From positions 1-18,670 of the forward strand of contig JAKLFN010000017.1 in the NCBI GenBank assembly GCA_022711195.1: 18,670 nt of DNA, written 5' to 3'. This stretch comes from Bacteroidota bacterium. GTDB taxonomy: Bacteria; Bacteroidota; Bacteroidia; Bacteroidales; VadinHA17. Shown here one piece after another: positions 9,026 through 18,003 of this stretch. Made by a program: the position numbers and the translations under genes. Within the stretch, counting starts at the first letter, position 1. The number at the start of each line of letters is the position of its first letter. Below the pieces are notes generated by a model. That model ran no database searches. It saw only the letters and a list, made by a program, of their open reading frames with translations, and was not told the DNA's origin.

Positions 9026-9092
9026 AGAATTTTCCTGCGTCGCAAAAAGATCCTTCAGGTCAGACCAACGATATGAAAAATAAGTAATCCGA

Positions 9093-10349
9093 TTATCTGC
9101 TCCTGATAAGAGGCATTATTAACAAGGCCAGGGAAAGTCCTACAAGCACTATTACAGCTGTCCAGCCAATTATGTTTGAAGTTCGTCCGTTCACGTAATC
9201 ACCCATGAGTTTCTTTTTATTAATCAGTATCATCATACTAACCAGGACAACAGGCAGGAGTATTCCGTTGATAACCTGCGACCACAGTGTTATCGGAATA
9301 AGTGGTGCATTGGGAATAAGGATGATAAGAGCCGAGATGATCAGGATCCCTGTATAAAGAATATAAAATTCTTTTGCTTCATCCCATTTTTTATCGATAC
9401 CGGCTTCAAATCCGAAAGCTTCACACACGAAATATGCTGTTGCCAGCGGAAGTATTGTGGCCGAAAATATAGATGCTATGAACAACCCGAAAGCAAAGAC
9501 CTGTGATGCAATATTTCCGGCTAGGGGTTTAAGAGCCATTGCGGCATCTTTGGCAGCATTGATCTCTATTCCCTGAGGGTGAAGAGTCGATGCGCAGGCA
9601 ACCATTATAAAAAATGCAACTACCACCGTTATAACACATCCTACCATCACATCGGCCATGGTGTATTTGTAGTTCTTCATCTTCAGCCCTTTTTCAATGA
9701 CAGACGACTGCATGTAAAATTGCATCCACGGGGCGATTGTGGTGCCGACAAGCCCTATCACCATGGCAATGCTTCCCGTATTCATTTCAACCTGTGGACG
9801 GACAATCGCTGTGCCTATCTCTTTCCAGTCGGGTTTGGCCATTATTGCAGAAATGACATATGTTAGCAGTGAAAGGCTGAACACAAGAAAGATCCTCTCA
9901 GCGATTTTATATGTACCCTTAACCACAAGAAGCCAGACAAGGACAGAGACCACCGGCACGGAGATATACTTGCTTACGCCAAAGACTTCCATGCTTCCTG
10001 CAACACCGGCAAACTCTGTTGTGGTGTTGCCGATTCCCGAAAACAATAGTCCAAGAAAAATAAAGAAGGTGATCTTTATGCCTGCATTTTCTCTTATAAG
10101 GTCGGCAAGGCCCTTTCCGGTCACTATCCCCATTCTAGCATTCATTTCCTGAATTACGACCAGTACAATAAATGAAGGGATGAGTGTCCAGATAAGATTA
10201 TAGCCATATTTTGCCCCGGCAAGGGAATAGGTAGTTATCCCTCCGGCATCATTATCGACGCTGCCGGTAATTATTCCCGGACCGAGGATCATCAGGAAAA
10301 TCCCCAGCTGCCTGAAGAAATGCTTCCTCGATACTTTTTCAGCTGTCAT
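9093..10349 (-). CDS. Nramp-related divalent metal transporter, probably Mg2+
   Basis: Inner-membrane transporter of the Nramp/SLC11 superfamily, 418 residues with about 11 hydrophobic segments. The helix-1 signature is DNDAGG (residues 32-37), so the usual DPGN reads DAGG: aspartate kept, asparagine replaced by glycine. Helix 6 reads TTIAPW (203-208) where Mn/Fe transporters have a MPH-type motif, so the selectivity methionine is alanine. Loss of that methionine is reported in the Nramp-related Mg2+ transporters (NRMT). The start codon overlaps the stop of the upstream MgtE_N/CBS gene (TGATG), which also points to magnesium. A generic MntH label would probably be wrong. It converges on the BNR gene, whose stop is 67 bases away. 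Confidence 0.86.
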   Translation of the reverse strand: MTAEKVSRKHFFRQLGIFLMILGPGIITGSVDNDAGGITTYSLAGAKYGYNLIWTLIPSFIVLVVIQEMNARMGIVTGKGLADLIRENAGIKITFFIFLGLLFSGIGNTTTEFAGVAGSMEVFGVSKYISVPVVSVLVWLLVVKGTYKIAERIFLVFSLSLLTYVISAIMAKPDWKEIGTAIVRPQVEMNTGSIAMVIGLVGTTIAPWMQFYMQSSVIEKGLKMKNYKYTMADVMVGCVITVVVAFFIMVACASTLHPQGIEINAAKDAAMALKPLAGNIASQVFAFGLFIASIFSATILPLATAYFVCEAFGFEAGIDKKWDEAKEFYILYTGILIISALIILIPNAPLIPITLWSQVINGILLPVVLVSMMILINKKKLMGDYVNGRTSNIIGWTAVIVLVGLSLALLIMPLIRSR

Positions 10350-11632
10350 CAGGATATTTTTCTTTTACGGGTTCTTCTTTCGCTTATCAGGTCCTCAACA
10401 ACATCGTCGACGACAACCATTCCCTGGAGCTGGTCATTCCTGTCAATAACGGGTACTGCCAGGAGATTATATTTTGACACCAGCTCTGCAATATCTTTTG
10501 TTTTCTGATCGTCATACAATGATACGGGTTCAGATTTCATAATATCGCTCAGTCTTGTTTCTGCTTCTGCCACCACCAGGTCGCGAAGGTTGAAAGTTCC
10601 GATGAGCCTGTCATCGTCCTCAGTCACAAACATGTTATAAAGCTCTGCGGGCTCCGGCTTTTTTGTTCTCAGGTCTTCAAGCACCTCTTCAACTGTTTTC
10701 GTTCTGCTGAAGGAAAGGTAATCGGTCGTCATCAGACTTCCCACGAGGTCATCGTCATATTCGAGAAGTTCCCTGACTTCCTGTGAGGATTCGGCTTCCA
10801 TCTCTTTTAGCAAAAGTTCTGCCTTGTCATCTTCAAGTTCGTCGAGAATGTCGGCGACCTCGTCAGCGGGCATCTTTTCAAGAACATCAGCCATTTTGTT
10901 TACCGGGAGGCTTTCAATAATATGTATCTGTGCATGTGTTTCCAGTTCTTCAAGAACATCTGCAGCTTTCTCCTCGTCGAGTGCGGAGAAGACCGAGGCG
11001 CTGGATTTCTTTCCAAGATCTTCAATAATATCGGCCAGGTCGGAAGGGTGAAGAGTATGAAGCTTCGCATAGCTCTTCGACAGTTTGATGTTCAGGTTCG
11101 AGAAGTCGATTGCCTGGACATCGTCCCACAGGATGAATTTTGCAGGGATATTTATCCGGAAAAGGGAGAGTATTCTTTTCATCGGGTATGAAATTCCAAT
11201 CCGCCTCAGCAATCCTTCTATGCCTATGTCGACGGCAACTGCAAATGTCCCGGCCGGGATCGTTGCAAGCCGTACGTCGTTGACCCGTACAAGCTTACGG
11301 CCGTTAAGGTCGACTATCTGTTTATCGAGGATATTCTCTACCAGGAGCAGTCCGTTGTTAACCTCATCGGCCGGCAATTCAGCAAGCCCATTGCAGGTTA
11401 CATTCAGCGCTTCCCTGGCTTTATTGACCCTGAAAGTACTGAAAGAATAGAATCTTGTTTCCTTTTTTATTTTCAGGCTGATGCCTGTAACAAGCTGTTG
11501 AGTCGGATCGTTCTGCCCTGCCGGCACTGCACCGATGAGAAGATCCCTGATAATACCAATTGCGTCACCATCAGAGCCGAAAGCCTCCTTGCCAATGATA
11601 CCGCTTAAATAAAAAGTTGTGAGTGATGTCAT
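10349..11632 (-). CDS. PRC-barrel / MgtE_N / CBS-pair protein without channel domain
   Basis: Soluble 427-residue protein that looks like the cytoplasmic Mg2+ sensor of MgtE without the membrane pore. Residues 1-75 (YLSGIIGKEAFGSDGDAIG) and 93-175 (DKQIVDLNGRKLVRVNDVRL) look like two PRC-barrel-like domains. Residues 193-297 are an MgtE_N superhelix (LHPSDLADIIEDL, DEEKAADVLEELE, MPADEVADILDEL). Residues 300-355 and 364-420 are two CBS domains (MTTDYLSFSRTKTVEEVL, MKSEPVSLYDDQ). It is rich in acidic residues, as expected for Mg2+ binding. The ATG at 11632 is chosen because AAGGAGG lies 5 bases upstream; a GTG at 11638 falls inside that site. It overlaps the transporter start by one base, so a regulatory partnership is likely. 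Confidence 0.9.
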   Translation of the reverse strand: MTSLTTFYLSGIIGKEAFGSDGDAIGIIRDLLIGAVPAGQNDPTQQLVTGISLKIKKETRFYSFSTFRVNKAREALNVTCNGLAELPADEVNNGLLLVENILDKQIVDLNGRKLVRVNDVRLATIPAGTFAVAVDIGIEGLLRRIGISYPMKRILSLFRINIPAKFILWDDVQAIDFSNLNIKLSKSYAKLHTLHPSDLADIIEDLGKKSSASVFSALDEEKAADVLEELETHAQIHIIESLPVNKMADVLEKMPADEVADILDELEDDKAELLLKEMEAESSQEVRELLEYDDDLVGSLMTTDYLSFSRTKTVEEVLEDLRTKKPEPAELYNMFVTEDDDRLIGTFNLRDLVVAEAETRLSDIMKSEPVSLYDDQKTKDIAELVSKYNLLAVPVIDRNDQLQGMVVVDDVVEDLISERRTRKRKIS

Positions 11633-11637
11633 AGTCA

Positions 11638-11644
11638 CCTCCTT
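11638..11644 (-). promoter_or_regulatory. Near-perfect Shine-Dalgarno deciding the MgtE_N/CBS start
   Basis: On the minus strand AAGGAGG is followed by TGACT and then ATG at 11632. Strong Shine-Dalgarno sites are uncommon in Bacteroidota, and no other gene in this window has one as good. It fixes the start at ATG rather than the GTG two codons upstream and suggests that the site is meant to be bound or masked. Confidence 0.75.
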
Positions 11645-11645
11645 A

Positions 11646-11705
11646 CTGCTTCAGGTGCAGCAGGAAATGACCAGAAAACCGGTAATCCTTCCGCAGCCTG
11701 GATTA
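11646..11705 (-). promoter_or_regulatory. Leader with three small hairpins upstream of the Mg2+ unit
   Basis: Reading towards the gene, the minus strand can form TAATCC/GGATTA (11700-11705 with 11683-11688, 11-base loop), ACCGG/CTGGT with a TTTT loop and one G-U pair (11679-11683 with 11670-11674), and CTGCT/AGCAG (11659-11663 with 11646-11650, 8-base loop). The last ends two bases from the Shine-Dalgarno. The first two share base 11683, so they would compete at one pair. It does not resemble the M-box or the Mn2+ riboswitch consensus. Function is inferred only from position. Confidence 0.35.
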
Positions 11706-11848
11706 AAAAATATTCGCCGGATAATCGTCCATCTGATTAATAAAAAATTTCGGACGTAAAAGTAAAATTCACGAATTAACTTTCCAAATAATATGGAAAA
11801 AAGTTACAAATCGATCAGCGTCACTAACGATTAAAGATTGTAAACCCA

Positions 11849-11871
11849 GGTCACTATTTAATATAGTCACC
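11849..11871 (-). terminator. 23-base inverted repeat after the 5-alpha-reductase-like gene
   Basis: GGTCACTAT (11849-11857) and ATAGTCACC (11863-11871) pair at 8 of 9 positions around a 5-base spacer, beginning 7 bases after the stop of the minus-strand gene. No strong T-run follows, so it may be a terminator that works poorly or a binding site for a dimeric regulator facing the downstream magnesium unit. Confidence 0.4.
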
Positions 11872-11877
11872 AGTTGT

Positions 11878-12627
11878 TTAAATTATAAAAGGTATTACCG
11901 CCTTTCTTTTCGAAGGATAATCAGGGAACTGTTTCCTGTACCACCGGTGTGATGCAACGGCCCTGGGGAACAGGTTGGCAAAAGTAAATACAAAAAATGC
12001 AAGACCCGAAACCGACCAGGTCATCAGAGCCCATCCGGCCCATTCCAGGAGTTCTCCAAAATAATGCGGACACGAGATATACTCAAAAAGCCATCCGCGG
12101 GGTATCACGTATGCCTCTCCATTCTGGGATCTGAGTACCCGCAGCTTTTCATCAGCTGTCTTGTTAATAATATACCCTGCAATAAACAATCCTATACCGG
12201 TAATGAACTGCCACGACAGCAGCCAGGAAGGAGCATAATCCTTAAGATGAAAAACGCAATAGCCATTCACGAATCCGTTTAGTGAATTGAAGACCATGGC
12301 CATCAGAACCACCACGACAGGATATGGCTTATTACGGCCCGACTGGCTGAAAGGGTATATGAAAGTCCTGTGTACATAATGAAGCAGCCATGCTGTCACA
12401 AATATGACCTGGACAACATTCTTTTCATCAGATAAGATAAAGAATAGTGTTATCAAAGCCGGTGACAAAAACTCCATTATGAGCCATGCCCATTTTGTCT
12501 TTATTGACGGCCCCCAGCCCTTCCTGAGAAATTTTCCATAAGGCGCTGAAACAAAAAAAAGAAGAATGAATACTAAAAGGGCACAGCTGAAAATAGCTGT
12601 TAACGAGTAGTTGTACAGGTTCTCCAT
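11878..12627 (-). CDS. Steroid 5-alpha-reductase-family membrane protein
   Basis: Integral membrane NADPH-dependent reductase homologue of 249 residues from the ATG at 12627 (MENLYNYSL); an in-frame ATG at 12681 would add 18 residues and cannot be excluded. Several hydrophobic segments precede the family's C-terminal signature: IPRGWLFEYISCPHYFGELLEWAGW (positions about 175-199) and HRWYRKQFPDYPSKRKAVIPF near the end, matching the YFGE..EW and YP..RK..IPF patterns of SRD5A and the related enoyl-reductase TECR. The substrate is unknown: steroid, bile acid or an unsaturated lipid. It is divergent from serine palmitoyltransferase with 164 bases between starts, so a lipid role and shared control are plausible. 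Confidence 0.82.
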   Translation of the reverse strand: MENLYNYSLTAIFSCALLVFILLFFVSAPYGKFLRKGWGPSIKTKWAWLIMEFLSPALITLFFILSDEKNVVQVIFVTAWLLHYVHRTFIYPFSQSGRNKPYPVVVVLMAMVFNSLNGFVNGYCVFHLKDYAPSWLLSWQFITGIGLFIAGYIINKTADEKLRVLRSQNGEAYVIPRGWLFEYISCPHYFGELLEWAGWALMTWSVSGLAFFVFTFANLFPRAVASHRWYRKQFPDYPSKRKAVIPFII

Positions 12628-12686
12628 AATTATTCCCGTTATCAGGTCTGTAGTGAGGTAATTTTCAAAACAAAAGTCCAAATTAA

Positions 12687-13979
<1,293 letters not shown>

Positions 13980-14034
13980 TGATTCTATGGCTATAGTTGG
14001 CGCGGATTTCCAAATCCATACCTCCAAAAAAGAA

Positions 14035-14844
14035 ATGAAAAAAGTAATACTGATTACCGGCATCTCTTCAGGATTTGGCAAAGCCGCTTCAGGGCTTCTT
14101 GCTGAAGCAGGCCATATTGTTTATGGCACTGTACGACGTGATTGTGAAACAGATAAAGCTGTCAAGATCGTCAGAATGGATCTTACAGATATCTCCTCGA
14201 TGAAAGCTGCAGTCGAAAAGATAATAAAAGAGGAAGGAAGAATAGACGTTCTTATCAATAATGCAGCGATGCATAGCGCAGGGCCGGTGGAAACAATTCC
14301 TGATGAGTTCATTAAGATTCAGTGTGACACGAACTTCCTTGGGATGGTCCACCTCACCAGGTCAGTTTTACCTCATATGAGAAAACAAGGCGGCGGACTG
14401 ATAATTAATTTCAGCTCCATAGGAGGACTCATGGGGTTACCGTATCATGCTTTCTATTCAGCATTCAAATTTGCTATTGAAGGATTCAGCGAATCACTGA
14501 GGATGGAAGTAAAAAAGTTCAACATAAATGTAGTGGTGATAAATCCCGGTGACTTCAACACAGGCAACACTTCAGCCCGCAAGAATTTTCTCGCCCCGAC
14601 AGGACAGGATGATCCGTACAACAGGGACTTTATGAATGCACTCGCCGTAATGGAGAAAAACGAAATGGGAGGGAAAAATCCTGCTTTCCTGGCCCGGAAA
14701 ATTGTTAAGATCGTCGGTTGCAGGCATCCGAACCAAAGATATATCATAGGTGCCTGGTACGAAAAAGCAGCAGTGAAACTCAAATATATCCTTCCCGGGA
14801 AAGTTTTCAGGTGGATACTGGAAACAAACTATAAGATCAGATGA
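14035..14844 (+). CDS. Short-chain dehydrogenase, candidate 3-ketosphinganine reductase
   Basis: Classical SDR of 269 residues from the ATG at 14035, which puts the Rossmann strand KKVILITG directly at the N-terminus; upstream in-frame starts at 13987 and 13933 add unrelated residues and the latter overlaps the previous gene. Visible motifs are TGISSGFG (residues 8-15), the NNAA stretch (75-78), catalytic serine in NFSSIGG (125-131), and YSAFK (Y141, K145). PGDFNTG (171-177) follows the active site. It lies 55 bases after serine palmitoyltransferase, so reduction of 3-ketosphinganine to sphinganine is the natural guess; eukaryotic KDSR/TSC10 and the B. thetaiotaomicron reductase belong to the same broad family. 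SDRs are functionally diverse, so the role is inferred from context. Confidence 0.85.
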   Translation: MKKVILITGISSGFGKAASGLLAEAGHIVYGTVRRDCETDKAVKIVRMDLTDISSMKAAVEKIIKEEGRIDVLINNAAMHSAGPVETIPDEFIKIQCDTNFLGMVHLTRSVLPHMRKQGGGLIINFSSIGGLMGLPYHAFYSAFKFAIEGFSESLRMEVKKFNINVVVINPGDFNTGNTSARKNFLAPTGQDDPYNRDFMNALAVMEKNEMGGKNPAFLARKIVKIVGCRHPNQRYIIGAWYEKAAVKLKYILPGKVFRWILETNYKIR

Positions 14845-14854
14845 GTTAGGTTTT

Positions 14855-14869
14855 GGGTGCCCGGCACCC
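14855..14869. terminator. GC-rich palindrome between convergent genes, possible two-way terminator
   Basis: GGGTGCC (14855-14861) and GGCACCC (14863-14869) are perfect inverse complements around one base, so an actual hairpin would have about a 6-pair stem and 3-base loop. It sits 10 bases after the SDR stop and 5 bases after the GH127 stop, where converging transcripts must end. TTTT precedes it on the plus strand; for the minus-strand transcript AAAA follows, so there is no classic U-run for either. It overlaps two heptamers of the repeat family seen at 16790-16894. Confidence 0.45.
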
Positions 14870-14874
14870 TGCAC
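14861..14874 (-). repeat. Two heptamers related to the array at 16790-16894, inverted
   Basis: On the minus strand the bases read GTGCAGG then GTGCCGG, in exact 7-base phase and directly after the GH127 stop codon. They differ by one and two bases from TTGCAGG, the main heptamer of the array beyond the other end of the GH127 gene, and are in the opposite orientation. Two copies are few, so relatedness is suggestive only. Confidence 0.35.
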
Positions 14875-16779
14875 CTAGTACCCTTTGTAATCGGTGTTCA
14901 TTACGTTCAGCGTCTTCCTGATCCAGACCAGGTAGCGCGAATCTTCTCCCCATGTGTTGCCTGCTGAGGCAAAATCGCAGAAATTAACCTGCCGGGGATT
15001 CCTGAATTCGCCCTCCAGGTCGGTGCCAAGCACCAGCGGTGCTGTGAAGCTCATCCATACATAAGCAGGCTTCGATGCTGAAGGTCTAAGCTCAACAAAA
15101 CCTTCTTTATCCCTTATCACTGCCGGTTCATATATGAATCCATCGTTGAAACGTGTATCCCTTGCCAGAACTACCGGGCCCCTGATAATAGCCTGGCAAC
15201 CATTCAGATTCACAAGTCTGCCACGGAGATCGAGGTTAAGCTTTATCACATCCCCGTTTTTCCATGGCCGGTTTAATTTAAGGTAAGATCCGGGAACCAC
15301 GGCTGCGATCTCTTCATTATTGATACTGACACTTGTTTTACTACTCCATGCCGGAATGCGAAGTGCAAGTGTATAGGACGCCGGTTTGGCCTGATTAATC
15401 CTTATCGTTACTTCCTCCGATTCCGGATATCCGGAAAACTGCTCAATGATCACCTTGTTTTTAAGATCAAGAGGAAGAGAGAACCTGCTGGTACCATACA
15501 TATTAATATATATGTCACCACCTTTCTCCATCACTGCAAACCCGGGAAGCATCATAAAAGCCCTCGGCCCGTTTGCATTGCAGCAGTTTATATGCATACC
15601 GCACTGTTCTTCACCTGCATGCCTGATTCCTCCCAGGGGACTGTATTTCGCTATTTCTGATCCGTCGTATTTCATCGAAGCCATCAGCGCATTGTAGGCC
15701 GATTTCTCGATCTCATCGGCATAAACAGGATTACCGGTTATTCGCAACAGGTTAAAGCACAGTTTCATCCATGTCATTGTGACACAGGTCTCCATGGTAT
15801 GGTATGTCGGTTCAGTCTGGTATTTCGAACCATTGTACCAGCATTCGAAAGCGCTTCCTGATCCTGCAATGTTTATCTCGTTACCGATGATATCCATTAC
15901 AGAATTCTCTACTGCTTCAAGATACTCCGGGTTTCCCTTTATCCTGTAAAGCTCCAGGAGACCGTCATAGCACGACATCATCTCATAAGCTTTCTGGCCA
16001 TTTTCATACGACCACCATGATGAAGGATGAGGAAAGCGCTTCGATACCGGGATCTCTGCCAATGCAGATGAGATTAGCTTAGGCCCGTCGGGAGTTTCCC
16101 ACTGCAGTGCAATATATTCGGCAAATTCAAGATACCTTTTTTCGGCAGTGCGCAGGTACAGGTAAACAATAGGCTCCAAAATTGAACTGCTGGGCATTCC
16201 CCGGTAGTTGCCGGTTTTGACAATATCGGCTTTACCCGGACCAACCTGTGTAAGCAGATGATCAGCAACTCTTCGTGCCGATTCCAGGGCACTCTTCTCT
16301 CCGGTAAGGTCATAATAGGCAAGCAGGCCAAGAATAGTGTACTTGCGTCCCCATATATCCCAATGCCGGAGTGCCGCCTCATCAGAATAATTACCAATAT
16401 AACCGTTTGGCATCTGGGTCTTCAGTAATACCGAAACTGCATTTTTTATTATCACCATCAGTTCAGGATCACGGTTATAATCGTATGCGGCTATTGCCGA
16501 CTGAATCCATTTACCCCAGAATTCGCTCTGCCACAGTCGTGTTTCTTCCTTATGCCTGAAAGGCTCCACCAGGTGATCGACATCCTGGGCTTTTATCCTT
16601 TGATTAATGCACAGGTCCATTTTCTCACCGATGTAACCTTCCAGTTTCACCAGCGAAACAGGAAAGGAGGCCAGACTGTCCTTTATCATTATTGATGAGA
16701 CGGCCTTTTTATTTACTCCCTGGCATAAGGCCAGAACGGGGAGAATAAGGAGTGTGATAAATACTATGGTTTTTTTCAT
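14875..16779 (-). CDS. Secreted GH127-like beta-L-arabinofuranosidase (DUF1680)
   Basis: Exported glycoside hydrolase of 634 residues predicted to release L-arabinofuranose from arabinan, pectin side chains or arabinosylated proteins. It has a signal peptide (IVFITLLILPVLALC, cut near residue 20; the cysteine there leaves a lipoprotein weakly possible). An (alpha/alpha)6 barrel spans about 40-420 and beta domains follow. The zinc-cysteine site of GH127 is intact: E330 and C332 in METCVT and C399-C400 in NCCNANGPR, equivalent to E338, C340, C417 and C418 of HypBA1. E312 in FECW is a candidate acid/base. GH146 and other DUF1680 subgroups share this site. It follows the pectinesterase by 121 bases, and its product would feed the arabinose operon. 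Confidence 0.88.
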   Translation of the reverse strand: MKKTIVFITLLILPVLALCQGVNKKAVSSIMIKDSLASFPVSLVKLEGYIGEKMDLCINQRIKAQDVDHLVEPFRHKEETRLWQSEFWGKWIQSAIAAYDYNRDPELMVIIKNAVSVLLKTQMPNGYIGNYSDEAALRHWDIWGRKYTILGLLAYYDLTGEKSALESARRVADHLLTQVGPGKADIVKTGNYRGMPSSSILEPIVYLYLRTAEKRYLEFAEYIALQWETPDGPKLISSALAEIPVSKRFPHPSSWWSYENGQKAYEMMSCYDGLLELYRIKGNPEYLEAVENSVMDIIGNEINIAGSGSAFECWYNGSKYQTEPTYHTMETCVTMTWMKLCFNLLRITGNPVYADEIEKSAYNALMASMKYDGSEIAKYSPLGGIRHAGEEQCGMHINCCNANGPRAFMMLPGFAVMEKGGDIYINMYGTSRFSLPLDLKNKVIIEQFSGYPESEEVTIRINQAKPASYTLALRIPAWSSKTSVSINNEEIAAVVPGSYLKLNRPWKNGDVIKLNLDLRGRLVNLNGCQAIIRGPVVLARDTRFNDGFIYEPAVIRDKEGFVELRPSASKPAYVWMSFTAPLVLGTDLEGEFRNPRQVNFCDFASAGNTWGEDSRYLVWIRKTLNVMNTDYKGY

Positions 16780-16789
16780 ATATTTCTTG

Positions 16790-16894
16790 TTGCAGGTTGC
16801 AGGTTACATGTTGCAGGTTACATGTTGCAGGTTACATGTTGCAGGTTACATGTTGCAGGTTACATGTTGCAGGTTGCAGGGTGCAAGTTGCAGG
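16790..16894 (+). repeat. 15-copy heptamer tandem array (TTGCAGG / TTACATG)
   Basis: Fifteen 7-base units in unbroken phase. TTGCAGG occurs at 16790, 16797, 16811, 16825, 16839, 16853, 16867, 16874 and 16888; TTACATG at 16804, 16818, 16832, 16846 and 16860; GTGCAAG at 16881. The middle is therefore five perfect 14-base units TTGCAGGTTACATG (16797-16866). It fills nearly the whole gap between the pectinesterase and GH127 genes, 10 bases from the GH127 start. It has no spacer structure, so it is not a CRISPR array. It is a candidate variable-number repeat that could alter the GH127 leader length. Confidence 0.95.
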
Positions 16895-16900
16895 TTGGTG

Positions 16901-17902
16901 CTAGTTACCGGTAATCCATTCTTCAACCGGTTTCTCCATCGGCAGAACCGGTGACAGTATATTCTTAATCGTATATTTCTTTGCTTCCTTTTTTGTAAGC
17001 TGATGGCTCCATGGAACGCGTCGGGAAATATCTGCTCCGGCGCCTCTGTTATTATACTCGGCATAGTAAGCAGTTTTGTCGCGCCCGGTACCTGACCAGT
17101 TCGACCAGCCTTCCGGGACGATATGTGCGCCTAATTCGCAACCGATGAATACCGTTTTGGCATAATCGCGCCACGGCCTGCCCAGGTACACTTTCTTAGC
17201 CTCGGGAGCAGCTGTGATTTTACAATTCATAAACACGTAACCGAAAGGTTTTCCTTCAGGTGTGCTGGCGGCGGTAATATATGAGTCCCTCTTACTATGG
17301 ACGGTGCAGTTATTGAACAATGCCGTTGCAGGACCAAAGATGAAATCAGTTGTTCCTTCAATATAACAACCATCGAAGTACTGGCGGCTGTTGAGTCCGT
17401 CGGTGTAGAGTGTATCCTGGTTGCCAAGAAGCCGGCAGTTCCTGAAGACACACCTGTCGCCTTTAACAAACAGGGCGAGAGCCTGGCCAACGGGGCCTGC
17501 ACTATTTTCTACGGTAAGATTCTCAGCATAGAAATCATCAGCAATCACAAGCAATGTATATGTGTAGAAAGTGCTGTTCCTGCCTCTGTTAATCTTTCCA
17601 AAATAATCGTCCCAGGTGATAATAGTCTTTGCAGCATCTTCGCCGATTATCGAAAGTTTAGCATTGACCGAAGGAACAACTACCTTTTCCCTGTAGATCC
17701 CATTCTTAACATGAATCGTTACTCTCTTGTCAGGAAACGATCTTGCAGCATCGACGGCTGCCTGTATTGTTGTGAAATTACCGCTGCCGTCCAGGGCAAC
17801 AGTAATATTGTACTCATCCTGGGAAAGGGCGCACAAAGGAAAGACCGTTGCAAGCAAGATACTTATATACAATACTTTATGCAGGTTGATTTTTGTTTTC
17901 AT
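16901..17902 (-). CDS. Secreted pectin methylesterase (carbohydrate esterase family 8)
   Basis: Exported enzyme of 333 residues that removes methyl esters from homogalacturonan. It has a signal peptide (VLYISILLATVFPLCALS, cut near residue 27), then a right-handed beta-helix. All CE8 catalytic residues are present: Q140 in GPVGQALAL, Q162 and D163 (acid/base) in GNQDTLY, nucleophile D186 in GTTDFIFGPA, and R242 and W244 in YLGRPWRDY. The length is normal for a single-domain bacterial CE8 and no carbohydrate-binding module was seen. It is the first gene of a two-gene unit with the GH127 enzyme. A promoter should lie in the 101 bases upstream, but no clear TAnnTTTG match was found there. Confidence 0.95.
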   Translation of the reverse strand: MKTKINLHKVLYISILLATVFPLCALSQDEYNITVALDGSGNFTTIQAAVDAARSFPDKRVTIHVKNGIYREKVVVPSVNAKLSIIGEDAAKTIITWDDYFGKINRGRNSTFYTYTLLVIADDFYAENLTVENSAGPVGQALALFVKGDRCVFRNCRLLGNQDTLYTDGLNSRQYFDGCYIEGTTDFIFGPATALFNNCTVHSKRDSYITAASTPEGKPFGYVFMNCKITAAPEAKKVYLGRPWRDYAKTVFIGCELGAHIVPEGWSNWSGTGRDKTAYYAEYNNRGAGADISRRVPWSHQLTKKEAKKYTIKNILSPVLPMEKPVEEWITGN

Positions 17903-18003
17903 TGCAATTTACAGTTAATGACTCAGATAAGATGACGTGCAATTTAAGAACAAAAATTTTCTTATGCGAGGTGAAGTTCAGATATTTGTCATTCTTAATT
18001 TAA

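Noticed and set aside
9093..9109. TTATC/GATAA inverted repeat at the end of the Nramp gene as a terminator
   Set aside because: Lies within the coding sequence, has five-base AT-rich arms and lacks a T-run.
9093..10349. Label of MntH manganese transporter
   Set aside because: The DPGN asparagine and the helix-6 methionine are both replaced, and the partner gene is an MgtE-type magnesium sensor.
11633..11877. Known Mg2+ or Mn2+ riboswitch upstream of the transporter unit
   Set aside because: No M-box or yybP-ykoY consensus stretch was seen; only small local hairpins were found.
16790..16894. Possible CRISPR array
   Set aside because: Units are 7 or 14 bases with no unique spacers and no cas genes nearby.
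16754..16954. Plus-strand ORF of 66 codons with repeated LQVTCCRL-like peptides
   Set aside because: It is only the heptamer array read in frame, and it overlaps the starts and ends of two well-supported genes on the other strand.
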